NCBI GenBank assembly: GCA_907163375.1
Contig: CAJQUW010007822.1
Coordinates: 1-64,000, forward strand
Origin: Prostheceraeus crozeri
Lineage: Eukaryota; Platyhelminthes; Polycladida; Euryleptidae
Direction of reading: 5' to 3'
Length of the DNA: 64,000 nucleotides
Notes under the pieces: model-generated
Told to the model about the DNA's origin: nothing
The model's input: the letters and a program-made list of their open reading frames with translations, nothing else
Database searches by the model: none
Program-made: the position numbers and the translations under genes
Shown: piece after piece, positions 1 through 11,900 of the stretch
How the letters are laid out: every line of letters begins with the position of its first letter
Position numbering within the stretch: position 1 is the stretch's first letter

Positions 1-287
1 TTCTAAAGGTCCTTTTTCATTTCATTCTTATGGTGTCGTGTATGACACATGTATGATATCAATCTGGACTGCTACAAGATTTTAAAAATTAACAAATAAC
101 TGTTTCTTTAAAAGTTATATGTTTCCTATTTTGTCAAGTTGAAGTCTTCATACTTGATTTTTTGTTTCACTTCAGTTATTGAACCATCATTAATTGTAGA
201 TAGTTATTCCCTTTCCCAGTCAGACCTTATTGAAGACCGATTTGTGAAATGATAAAAACAAGTCTGTTCATATATACAAATTAAATA

Positions 288-820
288 TTAAATAAAGAGA
301 TTAAGAAAAAAAAACACAACTAAATTGTCATCAGGTAAGGAAAGGCGTACAAGTTTTTTCAAGTCCACTTGCACTATGGATCCTGGTCTTCTTGGGCCGC
401 ACAGGGACAGCGAGTGGTGTGTGTCAAGGTCGATGACTCGAAAATTCGAGAGCGGTTGTGAGGTTCCGCTCGTTTCGGCTCCATCGCTCATGACAACCGT
501 TTTTGGTGTGTGATACTTTTTTCGGGGCGTTTCTTGACTTTCTGGGACCGTGGGGAACCCGTCCATAAAGTGGCGTTCGCATGGAACTTCTTATTCATCG
601 TGAACGCACATCGTCTCAATTGGATACGTTCCACTATCCTCATCACTCGTGTAGTTCGGGCGGCGATGCGCAGGGGCTTGGGTGAAACACCACCGGCTCG
701 TTTGGTGTTGTCGAATCGCTCATCGGAGATTGGGGAGGGTGTATTGGTACGTTCACTGGCGAATGTGGTACGATCAGCAGTACCGTTCTCAACTGCGGCT
801 TTACTGTTTGCGATCCATTA
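288..820 (-). other. Unrecognised coding-like tract (minus strand)
   Basis: This tract is clearly GC-richer than its surroundings. On the - strand one frame is open from about 819 to 488 (KAAVENGTADRTTFASERTN and onward, basic). A second overlapping frame is open from 566 to 288 (contains RVIDLDTHHSLSL, LCGPRRPGSIVQVDL). A TATA-like element and an ATG (816-818) lie upstream. I recognise no family. It may be a decayed gene or element. The + strand frame over 510-830 is probably its shadow. Confidence 0.3.
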
Positions 821-900
821 TGACTTGTAGATTTAAAATAATTTGTAACTTGTAAACGTGAGGATTTAGAACCTTTGATAAGAATTGGTACAAACCTCGG

Positions 901-995
901 ACTTATATACTTTTTAAACTTAAGGAAAATCCTAAACAGCCAATCAGAGAGGTACCCGGAACTTCCCTAAAGAATATAGTATACCCTATATAAAG
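901..995. promoter_or_regulatory. Putative divergent TATA promoters with a CCAAT box
   Basis: GTATATAAGT at 901-910 on the - strand faces the tract ending at 288. TATATAAAG at 987-995 on the + strand faces the ORF at 1085. CCAATCA (940-946) lies between them, 41 bases before the + strand TATA box. The spacing is promoter-like for both directions. Confidence 0.4.
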
Positions 996-1084
996 GATGA
1001 CATTGTTCCAAACTGTTAAGTACTTATCCTCAACGTTCCATAACAAGATAGCATTGTCCTCAAAACCACTATTTTATTTTCAAA

Positions 1085-1246
1085 ATGACGCGCGCCGAAG
1101 TCATTGATGGGAGGTACAGTTGGAACAATGACCCATGCATTCTGTCTTGCGGCTGCAAAGTGGCCCTATGGAAGACCTTGACTGTCTCTGCACTTCAAAG
1201 GCGAGAATGGACTACCGGTGAAGTGTCCGGTATTGCACGAATGTGA
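1085..1246 (+). CDS. Small unrecognised ORF downstream of a TATA box
   Basis: This is a 53-codon ORF starting MTRAEVIDGRYSWNNDPCIL, with four Cys-containing positions near its middle (CILSCGC). It starts about 90 bases after the TATA box and ends TGA at 1246. Another + strand frame (about 1189-1332) is also open and Cys-rich. I do not know the family, and it may be a remnant. Coding status is uncertain. Confidence 0.25.
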   Translation: MTRAEVIDGRYSWNNDPCILSCGCKVALWKTLTVSALQRREWTTGEVSGIARM

Positions 1247-1399
1247 CCATGGACTGTTAGTAAAAACCGATCCGACATTCCATGAGTGGTGTGATAGGAC
1301 CGTTTTTCTTGAAGATCATGGAGTCGCCTGAGGGACGTGATTTTGGCACCCCTCATTTATTTTAACGCTTAAATTAACTTACATTGTAAATCTCTTGTC

Positions 1400-3850
1400 T
1401 TTTCATTTTAAACATAGTTCCTGGAATTGGTTTTCTTATTAGGGAGCAACTAAATCATAACTGCACAGTAAAGTTTCACTATCTAAATAGTGCTACATTA
1501 AAAATAATTGTCACAATAGTCCGCCAATTGAGCAAACCCATTCAAAAATCAAACTACGGACGTCTATCGGTACGTACCCAAGTGCTCAGAACCAAACCAC
1601 ACAAGTTCGAAATTCATAGACGTTCCGACAACACAGTGTATCCAAACACCATGTACCTATTCCAGTAAAAACAGTAGTCTTCATACAAGTTTCTTATTCA
1701 ATAACATGAATTATACATGTACCTATCCGTGTGTGCCTATCGAATAACTAAACTATACATGTACCTATCCATGTACCTATCCATGTTCCTATTGACAACA
1801 CTAAACTTTACAGGTACCTATCCATGTACCTATTGATAACACTAAACTTTACATGTACCTATCCATGTACCTATCCGTGGCAAGTAGGGCACAGTTTTCA
1901 CTACTATAACCAAAGAAAAAAAATATGAAAACAATGATGTTCCTTATAGACGATGAAATTGCGACTTGCAATATTATTTTTGCGAATATACCGGTATTTG
2001 AAGCAGATCATAAGCTCAAGTCTCGGACAATCGACCTCTATATTCGGTTGAGTATATAGGGGAGGATTTCATGAGTAGAATGCGACTTTGTTTCGCTTAT
2101 GTCATTGTATCTTTGTAAATTCAATAAAAGTCAGCAGAAAACGTGAACGTTCTGCAAAAGCTTTGATGCTTTCATCAAGCTCTTTGCCATAATTTCTGTA
2201 ATGTAATGACGGCATGTCATGAACGTGTGCATCTACTTCTGTCAATGATGCGAGACTCATTCAGATTTGACAAGCCTCGATCATGATGTCTGCAAAAACA
2301 AACATTTTGGCCAATTATATCCACATTTTACCATAATCTCCCATGCCTCGTCGCCTGCGGAAGCATAGTAGCAACACATACATATGCGAGGAAATGACTT
2401 GAAGACAAACCACAATAGGCATCGGTTGTACATCACTCTGTGGAAGTCTCATTGTGGTCTTCGTTCCCTGCAGAAGCTCGTTCTGACTGCCGGACGAAGA
2501 TTGACCGTTAAATTTGGCTTCTTGATGATTGGAAAGATCCAAAATAGTACCGAACTCCGTATTGATTTCCTAATGGGAAATAAAGCGATTCTCCACTTCT
2601 AACAACGAACATAAAATGGTCAGCAATGAGGACTAATTCAAACTTACATATACCAGCATAATTTTTGCATTATTCTTCATACAGTCCACATCCGCATGTT
2701 AGATTTATGGTCACATTTTCATCACATCACAAGTATAGTGTGCATAATGATGAGCTCCAGCAAATTGCAATGAAAATCATTGCTAAAGTTCAATGACTTT
2801 TGATTCAAGTTTCTGAATAAAAATGATGCTATTATGTTAATATCGACCATGTGAACTAAAATTTTTATAAAAATATTCCTCAAACTGTCAGGTTTAAGAT
2901 TGATTGTCTCTAATCAGAGTATGAAAAAAATGATCACATGTTAGCACGAACGTCTCGGTCTGATTTTCATTCGATGGATTCGAGATCTCTGCTACATGCC
3001 AGGCCCGGGTGCGAGGTAAAGGGAGATGGGAGAGATTCATCCCTGGCAGTGATATTTGAGATCCCTACCACTGATTAATTTTTATCTGACCCGGCGGTCT
3101 AAATTGAAAACTTTTCTTATAATTTCGTTTAGAAACCTGCACTGTACGGGCTAATGTTAATGATAACAATCATGTCGACTTTCTAGCTCGGTTTGTAAAG
3201 TAAATTACATGGTATGCAAATTAAGATAATCTACATTACAAACAAAAGCATCCATCAACATCCACTAGTCCTATCATTCTTCCCTAAATTGCCTCGAGCG
3301 TTAAACCCTTAACACGTCAAGGTCGATGACTGAACTTCAATTTTTCTGATTTAAATCGCCTTAGAGATATTCGAAGAACTGTTCTATGCTGATCTTTCCT
3401 ACATCCTGATATTGAAAACTTACCGATTTACCCAATTTCAGAAGCTTGCAATGAATGGAATCACCTTTTTTTAATGCATGACAAGAAAGATTATTTTATT
3501 AATTGTTGTTTTAATAAACAAATTATTTTATTAATAATTATTCACAACATGAAAGCTACTACACGTACATAAAGAGCATACAATAGATCCAAATGTGCAA
3601 TTTATCGCATTCAAGGTTTACAGCGTTCGTGTGTCCTGTTCATACTCCGAGTACCGCTGCAGGATACCGCACACAGTGAGCAGATTCGATTTTTCGACTG
3701 AGTGCGATAGTTAAAGAACTCGGTGATGCCTCTGTGAGTTATTCCAGGACGCAGACTTCGATGACCACCTTGACCTATCTGCCATACTTCTACTGATTCA
3801 ATTCAAATGAAATATCACATGCAAAATAATTGTCAAAAATGACGATTTTA
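1400..3850. other. Non-coding, AT-rich
   Basis: Apart from the CATGTACCTATC minisatellite I see no gene, only short chance frames. Confidence 0.6.
1651..1881. repeat. Tandem 12-bp repeat CATGTACCTATC with higher-order unit
   Basis: Repeated CATGTACCTATC copies occur singly and in pairs. They are separated by a spacer like TGATAACACTAAACTTTA seen three times between about 1745 and 1855. It is a simple minisatellite. Confidence 0.85.
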
Positions 3851-3853
3851 CAC

Positions 3854-3863
3854 GCGCATGCGC
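3854..3863. promoter_or_regulatory. Isolated GCGCATGCGC palindrome (NRF1-type site)
   Basis: This is a perfect match to the NRF1 consensus inside CGCGCATGCGCG, in otherwise AT-rich sequence. No transcription start or gene is evident nearby, so chance or a repeat origin is possible. Confidence 0.25.
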
Positions 3864-4130
3864 GGTTGATATATTCTCAGTAGAAAAAGTGAAATAGAAA
3901 ATTATGGCTCCGTGGTTTACTGGATCACCCCTGAAGTCTCTAAGAGTTAAAATTAATAATTTAAATTTAAATTACATTTGAAGTTTATTTCAATAAAATT
4001 TAAAGTTAATTTAAATAAAATTCAAAATTAGTTTTAAATTAAATTTATATTAAAAAGTCAAAACACAACGTGGAAAATACATCGATGCAGCGGTTTAAAA
4101 AAATCGTATCAAGTGCGTTAGTAAAGATAT

Positions 4131-4380
4131 GTTATGAAATGAAAATAAAATCCTCATTCAGAGATCAATGACAATTTCCTTTACTGCACGCATTACTAAG
4201 TGAAATTGTTATGAAATGAAAATAAAATCCTCATTCAGAGATCAATGACAATTTCCTTTACTGCACGCATTACTATAGTGAAAATGGGTCAACAGTTATA
4301 ATGAAAATAAAATCCTCATTCAGAGATCAATGACAATTTCCTTTACTGCACGCATTACTATAGTGAAAATGGGTCAACAT
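4131..4380. repeat. Tandem repeat, about three copies of a 77-85-bp unit
   Basis: The unit begins GTTATGAAATGAAAATAAAA, continues through TCCTCATTCAGAGATCAATG and ends at GCACGCATTACTA. Copies start at about 4131, 4208 and 4295. The second and third share the extra TAGTGAAAATGGGTCAACA tail, so they arose from a later duplication. Confidence 0.95.
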
Positions 4381-4449
4381 ATAGCAATGGCCTAAGTATC
4401 AATGTACAGGAAATCATTTCAAAAACGTAGAAAAAATTCGGAAAATTCG

Positions 4450-4512
4450 ACGCACACGTCGGATAGTTGGATACACACGTCGGATATTTGGATGCATACA
4501 TCGGATATACGA
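4450..4512. repeat. Minisatellite, 24-bp unit
   Basis: There are three diverged copies of CACACGTCGGATAGTTGGAT and a few further bases. They read HTSD-type repeats in one frame, but I see no gene around them. Confidence 0.8.
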
Positions 4513-4599
4513 GTGGGAAAAACTGTAGTTGCGAGTGGCCAGAAAAGCAGTCTTTCATTGAGTAGTGTAAGTTCAAGCCTGAATTCTCAAGCGAATTGA

Positions 4600-6410
4600 G
4601 AAATCGAAAATTCTTGGAAGAAATTGAGCTCGTGAGACCAGTGTGAAAAATATTTCAGTTTGACGAATGTCTTTGACGTAATAAAGTAGACAGTTGAAGT
4701 TCACACTTCTTCTCTGATTCTGCAGAATTACGCTTCCTTGACCTTGACCGGTCGCGTGAGACAAAAGGTCAAGACTCTGACTCTGAATTGTAAATAATTT
4801 ATGTAAAGTTTATGACAAAATCTTGTTCAAAGTCGTAAATTTACAGATCAAAAGTCAAATATTCATGAAATTAATCATGATGGTATAGCAAACACAGTAT
4901 TATAAAGACCTATGAACTATGAATGACAAGAGCATTAATAACCCGCCGAAAAGTTCGAGATGAACGGTCCTGGCCTGGCTAGGGCATGAACGTTTCCGAT
5001 CCAACGGGCCTGTGCCGGGCTTTGTCTAAGCGGGCCCGGACTTTGTCTGGGCTTTGTCTAGGCTCGACAAAAACACACACCCCAGTAAAATTTTTCTGCT
5101 TAATGCCCTGTGCCAGGCCGTGGAATTCGCTTGGAAACATGGCAACAAAAGTAAACAGCGGAAACTACGAGATTTTGTGGCCATCAGAATAATTATTGTA
5201 ATCTCTAAACTGCACTGTTGTTTTCAGGTTAGAGACTCCTCAAATCTTTTAATCGATCAATTTAAAGCACAATTCGCTTCATTTACTACGTAGGCCATTC
5301 TCAAGCGACATGCATCTGGCTGGTTTAACATTGGGCATTTTGTGGCCGCTGGTAGTGAAATGTTGGAGCAGTTCGTGGCCGCTTTTCACCATGATCCTGC
5401 GCGAAAAGTGAACAAAAGAATCCGAGCCATTCAATATTATTTTTTGAGTATCACTGTAGAATTCATCTGAAGAGCACAACAGAAGAGTTCGCAAATTAAT
5501 TCTAAGATCTTGAAGGTGAAAGAACTTTAAGTTCGATTTACACAGATCAGACTTGCAATGCGAAGGGCCGCATAATCTAGAAAATCATCGCATCATTTTC
5601 AAACGATTCTTTCGTGTTTTAAGCTCGTTTTTCTGTTTTGAAAATGCTTGGAATTCATCAATTATTCATCAACATTTTTGAAGCACTACCAACCCTGATG
5701 TTTAATATGGCTGGACTAACTCCACAGACGTCCGGAGGTGTCGTTGCGCAATGTTTGTAATGTATTCAAACTAAACTTTGCAAACTTTCTTATTAAATTC
5801 AGGCAAGCGTGCTGTCAATCTTATTTCAGGGAATCGATGAGACAAATTAATATTCAATAAACTCATCCAGATTCCGAGCTTGTCATCATACGAGCATAAA
5901 AGACAATTTTCTCTTCCCATTTACTAATCTCAGAGATCGTCAATGCTTCCTCAAGTCATTGAGCCGTTGATAAGTGCGAGGTTTAGGTACAGATATGTAA
6001 AGACACGTGGTGTCGCTGATCTTATTTTGTTAGTCATGCACGATCGCCTCAACGTGGCTCATTTAAAGTTCTCATTTTAAGTCTTCATCCACTTTATGAC
6101 TTTGAAACACACTGTCCTATCACTCGCTCTATTTAAATAGTCATTCGTACAGGAAAGGAAACTTTCTGTGATCGGATTGTCAAAATTTTCAGTCTATCAA
6201 AAAGACGTCGTTGGATCTCGTCACTGGCTGTGTCACAGCCACTCACCAATAATGTTTTGCGATGCACGCTTCCCTAAACCCTCTCATCCGTCTGAATACA
6301 GCTATTCACAGAGTATTTTCCTTCGGTTCTAGTCTCAACAACTCAAACATCTTGCGAGTATTTCTAGATGATATCAAAAAACGATTTTAGAATTATTATT
6401 CCACAAGTCA
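4600..6410. other. Non-coding, upstream of the LRR gene
   Basis: A degenerate GGGCTTTGTCTA repeat lies at about 5017-5072. No exon is recognised. It presumably holds the LRR gene promoter, but no TATA box stands out. Confidence 0.5.
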
Positions 6411-6464
6411 GGATTGGAAATTGCTTTCTACATCGCTTTCTTCATCTTGAAAATTGAAATTTCA

Positions 6465-8726
6465 ATGTCAGTGCAAGAAATAATGGACACAATTCACATT
6501 CTATTACAATTCTTGTTGATATCTTCACACGGTGTTATCGGTGCAGAGGAATGTTCTATCAAATGTCTGTGTCTTGATCGTCGGACGTTCATCGTTTGCA
6601 GTAACCGTGGATTACAAAGAGTACCTGAAATATTTCCGTCCACATCGCGAATTTTGAGATTATCAAGAAATCGCCTGCATTATTTAAATTTCAACCGAAG
6701 ATTATTGGAACTAGAAGTTCTTGATCTGAATTTTAATCAGTTGAGTGCTGTTAGTTCCCACGACTTCAAATGGTTCCCGAAGTTACGGAAATTGTCCCTG
6801 AGAGAAAATCGATTGCAGCATATTTCTAGTTGGGCATTGAGCAGAAATAATTTTCTCAGTTTTCTTGACCTCAGTTTCAACGGCATTTCTACTTTTCCAC
6901 TTGATATCATTGTCAGATTACGTAATGTAACACATCTCAACCTTAGAGGCAACAGATTGAATGGCCTTTCTTCTGATTATAATCTAACTCACACACGAGT
7001 TGCCAAACTTCGACGGACAGCTATGGATCTTAATCTCGATTTGTCTGATAACAACCTTTTCGTTCACAAAGAAACTTTATTGCAGATTTCAACTAATGTG
7101 CGCTCCTTAAAATTTTCTGGTAATGGACGGATTTCAGTTCATCAGATACGACTCATTGCGCTCTGTTTGAAACACGCTCGAATACAGACGTTAGAATTTG
7201 CACGGTTAGGTATTCGACAATTTTCAAAATTTATCTTCTCAAACATTGTGCTGCAGCGATTGTCTCGTCTGGATCTTCATGGTAATTTAATTTCGATGCT
7301 AGAGACAGGAACATTCGATCCATTAGAAAATTTGTCTGTATTAGACTTAAGCAACAATGTGTTGGACACTATTCCCAACTTACTAAATAATAAATATCTG
7401 AAAGAGCTGAATCTGAATGACAATCATATCTCTGATAATAATCTTGAAGTCGCTCCTGCACTTCCTAAACACATACAGATTCTCAAGCTCAACAAGAATC
7501 AAATCTCAGTACTCGATGCGAGCATATTTCATCGGCTTAGAAATCTACGGAGACTTGAGATTGCAGACAATTTGATAAGGAAATTTGATATAACAGTGCA
7601 TGACTTGACAGGTCTGAGACACTTGAATCTCGCCGGTAATCTGATTGAAAATCACATAGCGCACGAAATAATGGCCAGTCTGCGAAACCTTTTGACACTT
7701 GATTTGAGTAGAAATGTTCTCACTTCTCTCCAACCCAATTTCAGTGGGCAACATCCGACGTTAGATCGCTTGAACTTTAGCGGAAATCGAATTGGTCAAC
7801 TGCATAAGATTGATATGGGAGCCAGATCAATAAGCGTTCTAGATCTGTCGCACAATCGCATTTCAATTTTACATGATTACGTACTCCCGCGTCTAGTGAA
7901 ACTTTATCTTCAACATAATCGTATTTCTAATATTGACCGAGATGCATTCCGAAGCAGTGATTACTTGGAACTTCTTGATCTGAGTGACAATCCCCTTAGT
8001 ACAAGAATTATCAACCTTCAACGACAGATATTCCGGCGTATCACACCTCATCTTCGAACCCTTAAAATGAATGGAGTTGACCTTGATCCTTATATAAGAA
8101 ACAGTCACTGGTCGTTCTTCTACGAATTCACAGCTTTGCGTGAATTGTATCTAGATCGTTGTGATATACGAGCACCACCACTCAAAACTGAAAGGTTGCC
8201 TCCAATGCTGCAAACTCTCACAATGAATTTTAACAGGATATCAAACATTCCTCATGACTCTTTCACACATGTCAAGTATTTACAAAATCTTGAATTGTCA
8301 AACAATAATCTTCATGAAATAGAACAGAAGGCCCTCATTCGTCTTGTGAATCTTCGGACTGTTAATTTAATGGGAAACCCATTCGTCTGTAATTGTGGAG
8401 GCTTTCCAAACTTTTTAAAATGGATCAACAACACAAACGTCAGTGTTCCAGGGTTTTACGCTGATAGACTGGTTTGTGCTCATCCTGAGATAATGTGGAA
8501 TCATTCCATTCGTCAGTTCGATGGGAGTACATGTGGAACAGTGTTTAACTCAATGCCTCTTGTCGGCGGTCTAGTCGCCGCGGGCTTGATTCTTGCTCTA
8601 GCTGCTGTGCCATTTTTGATAATTTCTTATTTTGAGAACAGACGCCAAATACGTGCTAGCACGACATTGCACTTGTACCGATCTTCGATTCGTGAAGAGA
8701 CATTATCGCACCACTTTTCAGTGTAG
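6465..8726 (+). CDS. TLR-like leucine-rich-repeat transmembrane receptor without a TIR domain
   Basis: This is a single uninterrupted reading frame. It is open from an ATG at 6414 (770 codons), but a clean signal peptide (M-D-T-I-H then a hydrophobic run ending S-H-G-V-I-G-A) favours starting at the ATG at 6465 or 6483. The mature protein opens with a cysteine N-cap (C-x3-C-x-C...C), followed by more than 20 LRRs of the LxxLxLxxN type. A TLR-style C-cap follows (CNC then two later Cys, with FLKWINNTNV). There is one transmembrane helix at residues 716-740 of the 770-residue frame and a 30-residue cytoplasmic tail. TLRs carry a TIR domain after the helix; here the frame stops. It probably binds an extracellular ligand and is a co-receptor, decoy or adhesion protein, which is inference. 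A consensus AATAAA lies about 170 bases after the stop. Confidence is high for the architecture and low for the function. Confidence 0.9.
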   Translation: MSVQEIMDTIHILLQFLLISSHGVIGAEECSIKCLCLDRRTFIVCSNRGLQRVPEIFPSTSRILRLSRNRLHYLNFNRRLLELEVLDLNFNQLSAVSSHDFKWFPKLRKLSLRENRLQHISSWALSRNNFLSFLDLSFNGISTFPLDIIVRLRNVTHLNLRGNRLNGLSSDYNLTHTRVAKLRRTAMDLNLDLSDNNLFVHKETLLQISTNVRSLKFSGNGRISVHQIRLIALCLKHARIQTLEFARLGIRQFSKFIFSNIVLQRLSRLDLHGNLISMLETGTFDPLENLSVLDLSNNVLDTIPNLLNNKYLKELNLNDNHISDNNLEVAPALPKHIQILKLNKNQISVLDASIFHRLRNLRRLEIADNLIRKFDITVHDLTGLRHLNLAGNLIENHIAHEIMASLRNLLTLDLSRNVLTSLQPNFSGQHPTLDRLNFSGNRIGQLHKIDMGARSISVLDLSHNRISILHDYVLPRLVKLYLQHNRISNIDRDAFRSSDYLELLDLSDNPLSTRIINLQRQIFRRITPHLRTLKMNGVDLDPYIRNSHWSFFYEFTALRELYLDRCDIRAPPLKTERLPPMLQTLTMNFNRISNIPHDSFTHVKYLQNLELSNNNLHEIEQKALIRLVNLRTVNLMGNPFVCNCGGFPNFLKWINNTNVSVPGFYADRLVCAHPEIMWNHSIRQFDGSTCGTVFNSMPLVGGLVAAGLILALAAVPFLIISYFENRRQIRASTTLHLYRSSIREETLSHHFSV

Positions 8727-8895
8727 TGTTATGTGATGCTCTGTTTGATAAAAATTCCATAAGTCATTAATCTGAAAGGCATATTTTGGAAGCTGCAGTT
8801 ATTTCACAAAGGAATTTGTAAAACATATTTTGTGCGCTGTAACATTTAGCCAATTTTCCACTGCTGCTTTACTCTTAAGGTTTTAGAGGCAGGCC

Positions 8896-8901
8896 AATAA
8901 A
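8896..8901 (+). promoter_or_regulatory. Polyadenylation signal of the LRR receptor gene
   Basis: A canonical AATAAA lies 170 bases downstream of the LRR gene stop codon, in AT-rich sequence. It is the first consensus signal after the stop, so it is the likely 3' end of the transcript. Confidence 0.5.
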
Positions 8902-11900
8902 ATACGACGTAGAATGCAGACATAACTTAATTCATGTTTTTATTCGTTGAGAGGTCAAAAAGATCAGAAACAAAAATGACAAAAAAATTATATTTATTCA
9001 GAAGATAAGAAAAAAATAGTTAGATTTCAATTCATAAACCGAGAGGAAAGAAAAGTAGGTGTCACACAGAAATCTGAATGTCTTTTTATTTAGTCTACCA
9101 TTGCTTGGACGACAGCGTCAAGGAATAAACCATGAAGATTTGTTGGAATATGAATTGGACAGATCTGCATTTAAATGTCATATTATGACATATAGCTTTC
9201 ACGGTATATAGAGATTGATTCACAAGTAGACCATCCATGAAAGCAGGTCAATGCAACAGAAGAAATAAACTTGAATGTCATGCAATGCTATCTTTAATTT
9301 AAAGCTTTCTCACTTTTCATGAATGTCAAGCCAATAAAAAATTGATGCTTCTTTAGCGCAAGCGCACTAGTGGTTGACAAGTATATTTCATTACAATCAT
9401 ACAAAAGATTTTCATGTAAACTTCATGAGAGTGTTTCTATTCTTCATGCACTAACTTTGAGATAAGATTTTTCAAAATGCTAATTCTTAGCTGCGTTATA
9501 AATAACGTAAAATGCAGTAAAATGTCATGAAACTAAACAACAAAGCTATCACACTCACAGCCATCAAGAATTCAATTCAGGGAAAGATGCGTTGTAATCA
9601 GATTCAGAAACATACTTTTGCTTCGACAAGTTTTGCATAAGACATGGCTCACTCCCATATCACCGAAGAGAACTTAATTATGTTATTTTAAACTGAGAAT
9701 CAGCCAGAAAGCAAAGATCAGTCAGGAAGGTAAATATTGACAAGTTGCGAAATGCTAAGAGCGTATCGTGACCGTCAAACCCTTGGCTAAATCGAATACC
9801 TGTCGGAAGTTGTCACCTTTCACTTCACTTCAATCGTGGTAGTTCGTCAAAGTGGAGACGATCTAGACTCAGTAGGTTAGATGTCTAAGTAGATATGGGC
9901 TATCCATGCATAGATTATCAATAGAAAATATTTGATCTTGATTTAGCTCCTGTCAGGTGCCAAGGGTTATCAAGACTTAATTGCAATTAATTGTTTGCAG
10001 TTAATTGACTGATGTTACCAAAAATGCTGCAATGAATTGATCGTTTACATCGAATAATTGCAATTAGTTGATTGATTGATTTGTAATGTGGAATTTCAGT
10101 GATTGATGTACTTGCATCGTCGTCACCACTCAACATTGCAGGACAAACTTGCTGCCTTCAGTGATTTATTTAGAAGCATACTAAACACATCATTCTGAGA
10201 CATTAAAAATATTTCTATATATAGATCCCTTGAATGACGAACAATAATAATATTCCGATTGAAATCTCATTTGGGTGCATATTTAAAATGGTGGAATTTT
10301 TTTATATCTCTCAGTGCAATAATCTCTAGGATCATTATGCTTCCATAATATAAGAATATTGTCATAGTTTAGAGGACAATAATGCAGATTATCCGAGGAC
10401 GCGTTAGCGTCATAATCAACATTCAACGTCAGCAAATTTCAAACACAGCTAGAAAATTCACTTTCACAATTAATAAGTGTATGCCAATGTTCATCAAGGA
10501 TATGCTATGAATCATAAATATACCATTTAAGCATCATGTCCATGACCTCAAGTCATACAAGGAATAATGCAGAATCTTACTTCAAGTTAAAAACTTAACA
10601 TTCAATTTTTAATAAAATTCCTTCTTAACAAATTTTGCTGATTTGATTTTAGGTGATCCTTATCAAAAGTTGAGTATATAGATGCTATTTATTTTTGCAA
10701 GAAATTCAAACTGCAGACATACCCTACAACGTCCAAGTAACGATGATTACAAATATTTAGAAAAAGTGCGTAATTCCTAATTACATTTAAAAATGAATAC
10801 AAATTCATTCATTTCAATCAGCCTGTCATATTATTTTGTGCTTATTGATAAGAAAGTCATTTTATTTTGTTGCATAGGATTGACATATCGCAGGTTACAA
10901 AAGGCCATCGTGTCAGTTTTCAGCTTTTAGTAGCAGGCTTATAAGATTTCTGGTGACAGTGTCGCTGTTGTCCAAAAAATCACAACTTTGCATACCATAC
11001 AAAATAAATTTGGTCGCTATTCTTGTGACAATGCAAAATTCACTTGATATGAGAAGTGGATACGACGTATTAACAACGCGCCCGTCTCACAACAGTGGTT
11101 GGAGCCCTCTCAATGAACATAATTTCTTGCAATGATGCTTTTATGAGCCGGAGGCATATTTCTTGTTGTTGTCTGACAATTTGAAAGGAAAGATAATTAT
11201 TGAATATAGTCATGGCAATTGCAATGCATTCAAAGTCAAGCGCTTTAATTTGAAACGCTTATTTATTCCATCTATACATTCAATTGAGTGACAAGTCAGT
11301 AAATTAAAAATCAAAAGAAGAAGCACTTTTGGCAAAGTTGTGTTGATAACTTGAGAGGCGCTCGGATAAACAAAAGCATAAAGCAAGTTACAAGGAAACA
11401 CATCAATAAAGATCGAATTCGAATTGAGTTTGAAATACCAACGAGGCTAGTCCTTAGTAGGCTACATGTTGTAAGTGGCACACACCGAATCTACCATATG
11501 CTTGCATGCTGCTGTGTTGAAATACTTCCGAAAATCTTCTGTGTTATCCGAAAAACTGGGCTTTCATTTACTGCAACGCAGCTATACAGCGCATGTCATG
11601 GATTTATTCTAGTAGTAGAAATCCTACCATGTTCACGGTCAATCCGCTCTTTGACCGCTCTTTGGTTCTCTTTGAAAGTCCATATTTGTTTTATATGATT
11701 TTGTTGTACAGCTAGTGAGTGATTTGTGTATAATGCACTGAGATTCTCATGTCATGACAGTTGATGCTTCCAGAAATTACAGTAAACAAGTTGTTTGAGT
11801 ATGAGAGGAACAGCCTTGAAGGTACATACCCTTGAGACCGTTATGTTATGGTCTAAATATATTGCAATGGAGGAAAGGGCATCAAAATGACGACGTCAGC

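Noticed and set aside
11351-11698. 115-codon open frame
   Set aside because: It has no domain, signal or neighbouring splice evidence. Its composition is like other chance frames in this sequence.
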